In this document: positions 57,151 through 64,000 of the stretch, piece after piece
How the letters are laid out: every line of letters begins with the position of its first letter
Numbering within the stretch: position 1 is the first letter of the stretch
Source of the DNA: Pseudomonadota bacterium
Lineage (GTDB): Bacteria > Pseudomonadota > Alphaproteobacteria > Reyranellales > Reyranellaceae
NCBI GenBank assembly: GCA_023386865.1
Contig: JAEWIV010000191.1
Coordinates: 1-64,000 of the forward strand
DNA: 64,000 bases
Reading direction: 5' to 3'
Notes under the pieces: model-generated
What the model was told of the DNA's origin: nothing
Database searches by the model: none
The model's input: only the letters and a program-made list of their open reading frames with translations
Position numbers and translations under genes: made by a program

Positions 57151-59034
57151 CTACGCCCTGGCGGAAACGCCAAGCTTCTCGAGGGCAGCCGCGATGTCTT
57201 TCGGCTGATACGGCTTCTCGACGATTTGGACCAGAGACGCGGTCGACCAACGTTCGCGCACGGCCCCGTCGGCATAGCCGGTCGCCAGAATGACCGGCAG
57301 CTGGGGCCGCGCATCGCGCATTTGCCGGATCACCTCGCCGCCCGGCCGGTCGGGCAGTCCCAGATCGACGATGGCGGCGGACACGGCTTCGCCGAGATCG
57401 ACGAACTTCGCCAGTGCCTCGCTGCCGGTGCCGGCCTGCTCGACCTGGTGGCCCAGCTCCTCGAGGGTTTCGACGAGGAGCATTCGGACCAGGAACTCGT
57501 CCTCGACGACGAGGATGCAGCCGGCGGCCGTGCTCTGTGGCCGGTCCAACACCTCCCGCAGCCGGGCCGCCAGGGCGTCGAACGTGAAAGGCTTTGAAAG
57601 CAGATCGATGCCCGGGTCGAGCCGGCCATGGTGCAGCAGAGCGCTCGCCGCATACGCCGTCGTGATTATCGCGCTCAGCGAGGGTCGAAGGCGGCGTGCT
57701 CGTTCGATGAGCTCCTTGCCGTCCATGTCGCCGGGGAGGCCGAGATCGGTGAACAAGAGGCGGATGGCCGGTTCGCGCGCCATGATTTCCAGGGCGGCGG
57801 TGGCATCGCCCGCCTCGAGGACCGCGTAGCCCAGGTCACGCAGGCTGCCGACCGTGTAGCTGCGGACGTCGTCGTCGTCTTCCACGACGAGGATCGTCTC
57901 GCCGGGCCTCCCCTGCACCGGCGCCGCTGGAGGCCCCGAGCTTTCATCCGTCGCCGGGGCGACGTGCCTCGCTTCGGACTTCGGCAGATAGATCCTGGCC
58001 GTCGTACCAACACCCGGCTCGCTGTGAAGGACGATACCGCCGCCGCTCTGGGTCGCAAAGCCGTAGACCTGGCTCAGCCCGAGGCCGGTGCCCCTTCCTC
58101 CCTTGGTCGTGAAGAACGGCTCGAACACGTGCTGCAGCACATCCGACGACATGCCGACGCCCGAATCGGCAACAGAGATCTGGACATAGGCGCCAAGCCG
58201 CAAACCGGACCGGTTGGCCGTTTGCTGGGAGTCGAGTTGGACATTTTCTGTCTCGATCCTCAGCTCGCCCCCCGAGGGCATGGCATCGCGTGCGTTGACT
58301 GCCAGGTTGAGGATGGCCGCCTCGAGCTCGGTGGGGTCGACATCCACCGGCCAGAGACCGGTCGATGGCACCGTTCGCACACGGATGCCCTCGCCCAGAG
58401 TGCGCTGCAGCAGGTCCGACATGCCGGAAACCAGGAGATTGACGTCGGTGATTCTCGGCTCCAGTGCCTTGCGCCGCGCAAAAGCCAGCAGTTTTTCCGT
58501 GAGACCGGCGGCGCGCCGTGCGCCGCGAGTCGCATTCTCGAGAGCCAGCGAAACCGCGGCCTCGTCGATCGCCCGCTTCCTTTGGGCGTTTTCGAGGTTG
58601 CCCAGCACGACCGTCAGCAGGTTGTTGAAATCGTGGGCGATGCCGGCCGTCAGGCGGCCGACGGCCTCTATTCTGGCGGCGTGACTCAGACGCTCTTCCA
58701 TGGCCTTTCGAGCCGAGATATCGCGCAGGGTTGCGAGTCGGGCGGGCCGGTGTCGCCAGGTCGTCTCGACCACCCTGACCTCCGCTTCGATCCGACCGCC
58801 ATCGGGCCTGTGGATGGTGACCTCGGCGGTCTCGCCGGCCGTTATCGGAACGCCGATCGGCGAGCCGACCAGGTATCTCGGTGGGCGGCCGAAGATATGC
58901 TCGGCTGCGGGATTGGCGAACAGCACGACGCCTTCTTCGTCCACCACCAGGATGCCGTCGGCGTTCCGCTCGACGAGGAAGCGGACCTCCGCCTGGTCGA
59001 GGCTGGTACCGGAATTGCCAGTCATCATGCTCAT
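57151..59034 (-). CDS. Hybrid histidine kinase of the KaiBC module (PAS, kinase, two receivers)
   Basis: 627 aa. PAS domain at about 15-110 (NADGILVVDEEGVVLFANPAAEHIFGR). Kinase core with H134 in GIAHDFNNLL, N box LNLAVNARDAMPSGG, G boxes VADSGVGMSS and GTGLGLSQVYGF. Receiver 1 has D430 in LLFTDLGLPGDMDG and receiver 2 has D557 in AAIVDLGLPDRPGG. ATG at 59034 is preferred; a GTG at 59100 would overlap kaiC. No membrane segment, so it is a soluble kinase reading an internal signal. As the last gene of the kai cluster it is the probable output kinase, like SasA in cyanobacteria although unrelated in domain order. Confidence 0.9.
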   Translation of the reverse strand: MSMMTGNSGTSLDQAEVRFLVERNADGILVVDEEGVVLFANPAAEHIFGRPPRYLVGSPIGVPITAGETAEVTIHRPDGGRIEAEVRVVETTWRHRPARLATLRDISARKAMEERLSHAARIEAVGRLTAGIAHDFNNLLTVVLGNLENAQRKRAIDEAAVSLALENATRGARRAAGLTEKLLAFARRKALEPRITDVNLLVSGMSDLLQRTLGEGIRVRTVPSTGLWPVDVDPTELEAAILNLAVNARDAMPSGGELRIETENVQLDSQQTANRSGLRLGAYVQISVADSGVGMSSDVLQHVFEPFFTTKGGRGTGLGLSQVYGFATQSGGGIVLHSEPGVGTTARIYLPKSEARHVAPATDESSGPPAAPVQGRPGETILVVEDDDDVRSYTVGSLRDLGYAVLEAGDATAALEIMAREPAIRLLFTDLGLPGDMDGKELIERARRLRPSLSAIITTAYAASALLHHGRLDPGIDLLSKPFTFDALAARLREVLDRPQSTAAGCILVVEDEFLVRMLLVETLEELGHQVEQAGTGSEALAKFVDLGEAVSAAIVDLGLPDRPGGEVIRQMRDARPQLPVILATGYADGAVRERWSTASLVQIVEKPYQPKDIAAALEKLGVSARA

Positions 59035-59071
59035 CGTGCCGGCCCTGCAGTGCGGCGTGCCATCTGCGCCG

Positions 59072-60556
59072 TCAGGTGTAATCGCGGCTCGCGCCCACAA
59101 AGACGTTCGGCGTCTCCCCGAAGGATTCGCCGAGATGCATCCCGCCGCCGTCGATCGAGAAGCGACGGATCTCCTTGGCGTGCTCGCTGCCGCGCATCTT
59201 CAAGACGATCAGGCCGCGATGCATGGTTTCCTGCTCCTGGATGTAGCGCAGCAAGATGATCGAATCGGTCAGCGTCGAGATATGCTGTTCGCTGGCGCTC
59301 GTTCCACCGATCAGCGATTTGCTGGTGGCCGTGCACAGCCCGGCGATCTCGCGCTTCTTGATGAAGGAGGTGAGACTGATCAGGAATTCGCGGAATCCGG
59401 TGTCGGGGGCAATGCGTTCGAGAGCCGACAGGCTGTCGATGGCAATCCTGCTGGGCTTGAACTCGTCGACCAGGCTCTGAATCATCAAGAGATGGTCGGG
59501 CAGGCTTTGCGCCTCCGGATAGAGGCAGATGACCTTGAGCTTGCCTTCGGCTTCCATCGACGCGAAGTCGACCCCCCAGCCGCTGGCATTGCGAAAGAGC
59601 TGGCCCTTGCTCTCCTCGTAGCCGAACAGGAGAGCTTTCTCCCCTGCGGCCACGCCTCCGGCCAGAAAGTTGGTCACCAGCAAAGTCTTACCGGTCCCGG
59701 TTGCGCCGCTGACCAGCGTGACGCTGTCGCGGAAGAAACCGCCGCCGCACATTTCGTCGATCGCCGAGTTGCCGCTGGTCACGCGCACCATGCTCGACTT
59801 CTGCTCCAGCCTGAGCGACGACAGCGGCACCGCGACGACCCCCTGGTTGGCAAGCAGGGTGAACGGCGCCTCGCCCTCGGCATGATGGCTGCCTCGCATT
59901 TTCAGGACCTCGATGGTGCGCCGGCGCTTCTCCCGCTGCAGGACGTTGCGGAGGATGACGACATTGTCGGCGACGAACTCCTCCAGCCGATGGCGGGTGA
60001 TCTCGCCGTATTCGCTGTTGCGCTCGGCGGTCATCAGGACGGTGAGGCCCGATTGCTTGAGCGCCGTGCTTATGTGGAAGAGCTCGCGACGCAGGATCTT
60101 CGGGTCGGCGATAAAATGGTCGAACAGCTGGGTCAGCGAATCCAGGACGACGCGTCGGGCATTGACCGCCTTCACGGAGTGCTGGATGCGGGCCAACAGG
60201 CCGGTCAGGTCGAAGTCGCCGATCACCAGCTCGTCGTTGGGGGGCGGGCTGGCATCGACGAAAGCGAGCCGGCCTTCCCGGCGCCAGTCCGCGAGATTCC
60301 AGCCGAAACCGCGCATGTTGGCCTCGATGTCGCGCGGCGGCTCCTCAAAGGTCACAAGGACACCGTTCTCGCCGTACATGGTGATGCCGTGCGCCAGGAA
60401 TTGGGTGGCGAAGACCGTCTTGCCGCTGCCTGGGGTGCCGCCCACCACAGTAGTGCGGGCCCGAGGCAAGCCGCCCATCACCAGCTCGTCGAAGGCGTTG
60501 ACCCCGGTCTTCACCCGTTCCAGCACGTCCGCGCTGTCGATGTCCTGCGTAGTCAT
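59072..60556 (-). CDS. kaiC: KaiC-family ATPase/autokinase
   Basis: 494 aa with duplicated RecA-like domains. CI has Walker A GGTPGSGKT (39-47) and catalytic EE at 71-72 in TFEEPPRD; CII has SGATGTGKT (283-291) and EE at 314-315 in GYEESKGQ. The dual phosphosites of cyanobacterial KaiC (S431/T432 in HISTITDT) correspond to S427/T428 in HISTLTDS. The C-terminal tail is short and lacks the KaiA-binding loop, consistent with the absence of kaiA. It overlaps kaiB by four bases. In such KaiBC systems the rhythm, if any, is hourglass-like rather than self-sustained; that is inference from other bacteria. Confidence 0.95.
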   Translation of the reverse strand: MTTQDIDSADVLERVKTGVNAFDELVMGGLPRARTTVVGGTPGSGKTVFATQFLAHGITMYGENGVLVTFEEPPRDIEANMRGFGWNLADWRREGRLAFVDASPPPNDELVIGDFDLTGLLARIQHSVKAVNARRVVLDSLTQLFDHFIADPKILRRELFHISTALKQSGLTVLMTAERNSEYGEITRHRLEEFVADNVVILRNVLQREKRRRTIEVLKMRGSHHAEGEAPFTLLANQGVVAVPLSSLRLEQKSSMVRVTSGNSAIDEMCGGGFFRDSVTLVSGATGTGKTLLVTNFLAGGVAAGEKALLFGYEESKGQLFRNASGWGVDFASMEAEGKLKVICLYPEAQSLPDHLLMIQSLVDEFKPSRIAIDSLSALERIAPDTGFREFLISLTSFIKKREIAGLCTATSKSLIGGTSASEQHISTLTDSIILLRYIQEQETMHRGLIVLKMRGSEHAKEIRRFSIDGGGMHLGESFGETPNVFVGASRDYT

Positions 60557-60825
60557 GCGTCACCATCCGGCTTGATACCGAGGAATTCGAGCACGCGTTT
60601 GGTATCGCTGAGATCGCCGACGATCCGCCGCGGGCGGATCCCGTTTTCGTAGGAGAGCGTAGGAGTAGCCAGTATGCCCGCCTGCTCAGCCAGCTCGGGG
60701 TTGGTCAGGACGTCGATGATTTCAATCTTCCAAGCACCAGCGCCCATGTGCTGGCGCAGCTGCATGACGTTCTGCTCAGCCCGACGAGAGCTTGGGGAGT
60801 TGCCGGCGATATAGAGGCGAAGCAC
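60553..60825 (-). CDS. kaiB: KaiB
   Basis: 90 aa with the thioredoxin-like KaiB fold: LRLYIAGNSPSSRRAEQN at the N terminus, EIIDVLTNPELAEQAGILATPTL in the middle and RRIVGDLSDTKRVLEFLGI at the end. GTG start; the in-frame upstream codons have no start. It binds KaiC in its night-like state and should switch kinase output. Stop overlaps the kaiC start (ATGA). Confidence 0.95.
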   Translation of the reverse strand: MLRLYIAGNSPSSRRAEQNVMQLRQHMGAGAWKIEIIDVLTNPELAEQAGILATPTLSYENGIRPRRIVGDLSDTKRVLEFLGIKPDGDA

Positions 60826-60870
60826 GGTCCATGGAATCCCACCATGCCGTGCGTCGCAAGAGAGAGAAAA

Positions 60871-60888
60871 CTACTAGCCTACTAGTAG
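60871..60888 (-). promoter_or_regulatory. 18-bp dyad upstream of kaiB
   Basis: CTACTAGTAGGCTAGTAG (minus strand): perfect six-base arms CTACTA/TAGTAG with a six-base spacer. It starts 46 bases before the kaiB GTG and overlaps the luxR stop codon. The same design recurs upstream of luxR. Confidence 0.72.
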
Positions 60889-61613
60889 GGAAGTGTTCCC
60901 GTTCGACCGTTGCCGGCCCGCCGCGGTGAGCGAACCGGATCGGGCCGTTCCCGGCCGATGATGCCGCGCTCGCGCGCCCAGATGACGGCGGCGGTCCGGC
61001 GGTTGACGCCAATCTTGCGGTACAGGGCGGCAATGTGGTTGCGCACGGTGTTCTCCGACAAGCCGAGCATGCCCGCCATCTGCGCGTTGCCCTTGCCCTC
61101 GCAGATCAGTTCCAGGACCTCGCGCTCGCGTGCGCTCAGCGTGTCGAGCTGGCATGCGCCGTTGCCCTTCGGGCCGGACGACGGCTCTTCGCCGTTAGCC
61201 TGGCTGACCGACCTCAGCCTATCCATGACGGTGCGGGTGAACCATGAAGTGCTGTCGGCGAGCACGGCCTCGATCGCCGCCATGAGATCGGGCGTGCGCT
61301 TCTTTTCGTCGGCTTCCTGGATGACGCCCAAGGTCACGCACTCGCCGTCGATGGTCAGATCGACGGGTGACATGAAGCAATCGACCGAATTCGATTCAGA
61401 TCGATCCAGCGGCAGGGCGAGATTGCGCAGTTCGCCGTCGACGCGACGCCGTGCGGTACGGTCCATCCAGACGATCGCACCACTGGAGTCGACCAGAACG
61501 ACGCCGTTCTGGAAAGCCGAGGAGAGGCGGGCCAGCCGCGCCTCGTCGTGCGCCCCGTTGGTCGAGGCATTCATGACTGAATCTGGAGGGGAATTGGCTC
61601 GGTACGGGCTCAT
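60882..61613 (-). CDS. PAS/LuxR-type regulator of the KaiBC module
   Basis: 243 aa. A PAS-like N-terminal domain (about 30-110; LSSAFQNGVVLVDSSGAIVWMD) has no phosphoacceptor, so it is not a response regulator. A LuxR/NarL helix-turn-helix follows at about 157-215 (TLSAREREVLELICEGKGNAQMAGMLGLSENTVRNHIAALYRK as span identity). An alternative ATG at 61574 would drop 13 residues. It sits at the head of the luxR-kaiB-kaiC-kinase cluster and likely binds the dyads before itself and before kaiB. Confidence 0.88.
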   Translation of the reverse strand: MSPYRANSPPDSVMNASTNGAHDEARLARLSSAFQNGVVLVDSSGAIVWMDRTARRRVDGELRNLALPLDRSESNSVDCFMSPVDLTIDGECVTLGVIQEADEKKRTPDLMAAIEAVLADSTSWFTRTVMDRLRSVSQANGEEPSSGPKGNGACQLDTLSAREREVLELICEGKGNAQMAGMLGLSENTVRNHIAALYRKIGVNRRTAAVIWARERGIIGRERPDPVRSPRRAGNGRTGTLPY

Positions 61614-61651
61614 GCCGGTGACAACGAGGCCGCGGGCCTACTGGTTCCTTG

Positions 61652-61669
61652 TTACTAACTGCCTAGTAA
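61652..61669 (-). promoter_or_regulatory. 18-bp dyad upstream of the luxR-type gene
   Basis: TTACTAGGCAGTTAGTAA (minus strand): perfect six-base arms TTACTA/TAGTAA with a six-base spacer, 39 bases before the regulator's ATG. It has the same architecture as the site before kaiB, giving the shared form YTACTA-N6-TAGTAR. Confidence 0.72.
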
Positions 61670-61762
61670 TGAAGCACCATCAACCGGACGACGCCTGCGT
61701 CGACAATTTCGCAGTTGCCCGAGGGCAAGGAGATCGCGTCATCGACGTTCAGTCCCTTCCCA

Positions 61763-62914
61763 TCAGGTCAGGGTTTCGAGCATCCGCACCAGGAGTTGGG
61801 CGCGCGGCACCAGAGAGGCGTAACTGATCTGCTCGTCAAGCGCATGGGCACCGCGGCCGTCGGCGCCGAGCCCGTCGAGCGTCGGGATGCCGAGTGCCGC
61901 GGGAAAGTTGCCGTCGCTGACGCCGCCGGTGAGCGGGGTGTCCTCGAGCACGAACCCGACCTCGGCGGCGCACGCCTTTGCATGCTCGAACAAGGCTGCG
62001 ATGCCGGCGTTCTTCTCGTAGGGCGGCCGATTGACGCCACCTGCGACCTCGATACGACAGTCCGGATTGAAGGGCGTGCGCTGCAGGACGCGCTTCACGA
62101 CCGCGTCGACGTCGATACCGGGCGGCACACGCAAGTCGATGGTGGCGGTTGCGTGCGCCGGCACCACGTTGGGCGCGCTGCCGCCGCTTGCAGTGCCGAC
62201 CACGACGGAGATGCCCTTGTCATAGTCGGTGATCGACTCGAGATCGATGATCTGCCGTGCAAGCTCATGCAGGGCGCTGCGGCCGTCCTGTGGCCGCGAG
62301 CCGGCATGCGAGGCGCGGCCGGTGATGGTCATGTCGAAGCGACCCCACCCCTTGCGTGCCGTCACGCACTTGCCACCGTCGCGCGCCGGCTCCATGACCA
62401 GCACATACTTCGACTTGCGCGCGGCGGCCTCGATGGCGGCGCGGCTGGTCGGGCTGCCGACTTCTTCTTCCGGCACGTAGAGCACCCGCACCGGCAGCTT
62501 GGTGCGTCGTCCCTCGCGGACGAAGTGCTGCAGGGCATAATAAGCCATGTAGGAGCCGGCCTTCATGTCGTAGATGCCCGGACCGAATACGGCGTCGCCG
62601 TCGCGGCGAAACACGTGAGTGGTCGCGAGCGCGCCAATCGGATGCACCGTGTCGAGATGGCCCAGGATAAGGATGCCGGGTTCGTCCTCGCCGCCCCATG
62701 GCGCTCGCGCCTCGAGGATGTCGCCAAAGCCGTCGCGTCCAGGGGTGCGTTTGGTCGGCGCGCCGATCCGCGCCAAATCACTCTCGACCACGTCGACGAG
62801 ACGATTGACCGCCGTGCCGTCGTGGCTCGGCGTCTCGATCTCGACCCATCGGCGGATGCCGGCCAGGATTTCCTCGCTGTCGAAAGACGGAATGTTGGAA
62901 CGCGTGTCGGACAA
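61763..62914 (-). CDS. M20 family metallopeptidase (glutamate carboxypeptidase-like)
   Basis: 383 aa. Two-zinc exopeptidase fold: H in LGHLDTVHP, D in GPGIYDMKAG, catalytic EE in VPEEEVGS, E in VMEPARDG and H in GAHALDE. The dimerisation domain carries SHAGSRPQDGRSALHELARQI. TTG start preceded by GGAGG. Next to a peptide ABC transporter on the same strand, so it probably trims imported peptides or an N-acyl amino acid. Confidence 0.93.
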   Translation of the reverse strand: MSDTRSNIPSFDSEEILAGIRRWVEIETPSHDGTAVNRLVDVVESDLARIGAPTKRTPGRDGFGDILEARAPWGGEDEPGILILGHLDTVHPIGALATTHVFRRDGDAVFGPGIYDMKAGSYMAYYALQHFVREGRRTKLPVRVLYVPEEEVGSPTSRAAIEAAARKSKYVLVMEPARDGGKCVTARKGWGRFDMTITGRASHAGSRPQDGRSALHELARQIIDLESITDYDKGISVVVGTASGGSAPNVVPAHATATIDLRVPPGIDVDAVVKRVLQRTPFNPDCRIEVAGGVNRPPYEKNAGIAALFEHAKACAAEVGFVLEDTPLTGGVSDGNFPAALGIPTLDGLGADGRGAHALDEQISYASLVPRAQLLVRMLETLT

Positions 62915-62936
62915 GGCTTCCTCCAGAGGTCGCTTC

Positions 62937-63932
62937 TCACTGAGGCGGCAGATCGCACCAGCGCAGGCAGCTTACCAGATGACGGCTCGAGACAGACTCG
63001 GGCTCGGGCCGGTTCAGGGCGCACTGCGGTTCGGCCCACCGGCAGCGCGGATGGAACGAACAACCCGGCGGTGCGGCGCCCGGCTTGGGCGGCTCACCCA
63101 GCACCGGCGCCTGCGCCTGCTGCACGAGCTCGCTGTCGAGCCGAGGCGAGGCGGCGAGCAGCGCCCGGGTATAGGGATGGCGCGGTGCACTGAAGACGTC
63201 TTCGGTCGGCGCGATCTCGACGATGCGGCCGAGATACATGATGGCCACGCGGTCGCATAGCCGGCGCACGACGGAGAGGTCGTGACTGATGAACAGGTAG
63301 GTGAGACCGAGTCGGCTCTGCAGGTCGCGCAGCAGGCGCAGCACGGTGGCCTGCACCGAAAGGTCGAGTCCGGCGGTCGGCTCGTCCAGGATCACCAGTC
63401 TCGGCTCGAGCACGAGTATTCGGGCGATGCCGACACGGCGCAGCTGGCCACCCGAAAGTTCGTGCGGATAACGACCGGCCGTCGCCGGATCGAGACCGAC
63501 CTGGTCGAGCGCGCGACGGATCCGCGCCTGTCGGTCGACGGCCGAGCGGTTGCCGCGAATGGTAAGCCCTTCTTCGAGGGAACGGCCGATCGACCACCAC
63601 GGGTCGAGCGCCGCCCCGGGGTCCTGGTGGACATATTGGATGTCGCTGCGCACGCGGCGCGCTTCCATGGGCGTCAGGCCTCCGACGGCGCGGCCGTCGA
63701 ACCTGATATCGCCCGCGGTTTCGCGCTGAACGCCGAGCAGGGTTCTCGCGAGTGTCGATTTTCCACAGCCGCTTTCGCCGACTAGGCCCAGGATCTCGCC
63801 GCTCGCGACCTCGAGATCGACGCCGTCAACGGCGCGTACCCCGGCGCTGTGCCGCCCGATCAGCGGGCGCGCACGGCCCAGCACCGTCACGAGCTCGCAT
63901 ACCTCGAGGAGGATGTCGTGTCGGCCGGTCAC
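62937..63932 (-). CDS. Oligopeptide/dipeptide ABC transporter ATPase (OppF/DppF type)
   Basis: 331 aa. Walker A GLVGESGCGKSTLAR, Q loop YVHQDPGAALDPW, signature HELSGGQLRRVGIAR, Walker B LVILDEPTAGLD and switch LFISHDLSV are complete. The C-terminal oligopeptide-transporter domain contains HPRCRWAEPQC, a cysteine pair typical of the 4Fe-4S-like site of this family. GTG start inside the stop of the preceding gene (GTGA). Confidence 0.95.
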   Translation of the reverse strand: MTGRHDILLEVCELVTVLGRARPLIGRHSAGVRAVDGVDLEVASGEILGLVGESGCGKSTLARTLLGVQRETAGDIRFDGRAVGGLTPMEARRVRSDIQYVHQDPGAALDPWWSIGRSLEEGLTIRGNRSAVDRQARIRRALDQVGLDPATAGRYPHELSGGQLRRVGIARILVLEPRLVILDEPTAGLDLSVQATVLRLLRDLQSRLGLTYLFISHDLSVVRRLCDRVAIMYLGRIVEIAPTEDVFSAPRHPYTRALLAASPRLDSELVQQAQAPVLGEPPKPGAAPPGCSFHPRCRWAEPQCALNRPEPESVSSRHLVSCLRWCDLPPQ

Positions 63933-64000
63933 GGCGTGGCTGCTTGCGGAAGCGGAAGCCGGTGGCGCGGGCAGGCCACATCGTGGCGGGCGGACGCTTC
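63929..64000 (-). CDS. ABC transporter ATPase, C-terminal fragment (window edge)
   Basis: Only the last 23 codons and stop are present. RHDVACPRHRLPLP fits the cysteine-containing C terminus of OppD/DppD-type ATPases, which precede the F-type partner. Truncated by the window end, not by mutation. Its stop overlaps the next start (GTGA). Confidence 0.75.
   Translation of the reverse strand, partial: EASARHDVACPRHRLPLPQAATP

Noticed and set aside
57151..60825. A kaiA gene within the Kai cluster
   Set aside because: No protein with KaiA features is encoded, and KaiC lacks the KaiA-binding tail.

Overview
The window is GC-rich, densely coding DNA from an alphaproteobacterium. The order murA - DUF2948 - hisG - hisD - UPF0262 - low-Mr phosphatase - infA - maf - RNase E/G - yacG is typical of that class. 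DUF992 and DUF4212 proteins, a split cobalamin-dependent methionine synthase and many ATGA/GTGA stop-start overlaps fit the same assignment. A Rhodospirillales- or Reyranella-like lineage is my best guess from gene style alone; no rRNA is present to settle it.

Layout. 0-3.1 kb: an acyl-CoA dehydrogenase, an AEC carrier and a TauD-type dioxygenase. 3.2-10.1 kb: a minus-strand methionine operon, led by an ArsR-methyltransferase fusion regulator and followed by metF, a separate homocysteine-binding MetH half, the B12 half of MetH, and possibly a TauE/SafE exporter; a DUF992 lipoprotein lies beyond it. 10.2-12.6 kb: mlaA, mlaC and cysE. 12.6-15.7 kb: an anchored coiled-coil-like protein, a FUSC-type membrane protein, a palindromic repeat and ettA. 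15.8-25.1 kb: an acetate/monocarboxylate module. It has a CrbS-like transporter-kinase, its CrbR-like regulator, a CBS-DUF294 protein, a DnaQ-type exonuclease, an unknown protein, and divergently a DUF4212 protein with its Na+/solute symporter. 25-33.7 kb: small membrane proteins, three MFS transporters, pyrophosphatase, a 2-hydroxyacid dehydrogenase, a class II amidotransferase and a VOC protein. 33.7-37.4 kb: a wHTH-TPR regulator, an HpaI-type aldolase, and a cupin gene with a TetR regulator and a perfect TetR-type operator. 37.5-41.1 kb: a tRNA with a CAU anticodon and a phosphorelay (OmpR-type regulator, hybrid kinase, Hpt). 41.1-44.7 kb: a double-hotdog thioesterase, an enoyl-CoA hydratase and an AtuA-family protein. 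44.7-53.9 kb: the conserved housekeeping block (52-aa protein, dcd, murA, DUF2948, hisG, hisD, UPF0262, phosphatase, infA, maf, rng-like, yacG, tRNA-Phe), interrupted by a reversed pair of secreted paralogues. 53.9-56 kb: a gene-poor 2-kb interval between tRNA-Phe and a decayed copy of its 3' end, holding small unknown genes and an OmpA-type lipoprotein. 57-61.7 kb: a bacterial KaiBC module (PAS/LuxR regulator, kaiB, kaiC, hybrid kinase with two receivers). 61.7-64 kb: an M20 peptidase and the ATPases of a peptide ABC transporter, cut by the window edge.

The most interesting signals are four. (i) The same 18-bp dyad, YTACTA-N6-TAGTAR, lies upstream of both the luxR gene and kaiB in the Kai module. 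(ii) A decayed tRNA-Phe 3' end marks an old integration event. (iii) An AT-rich dyad sits immediately in front of the ArsR-methyltransferase regulator of the methionine operon. (iv) A perfect 16-bp TetR-type operator sits in front of the cupin-tetR pair.
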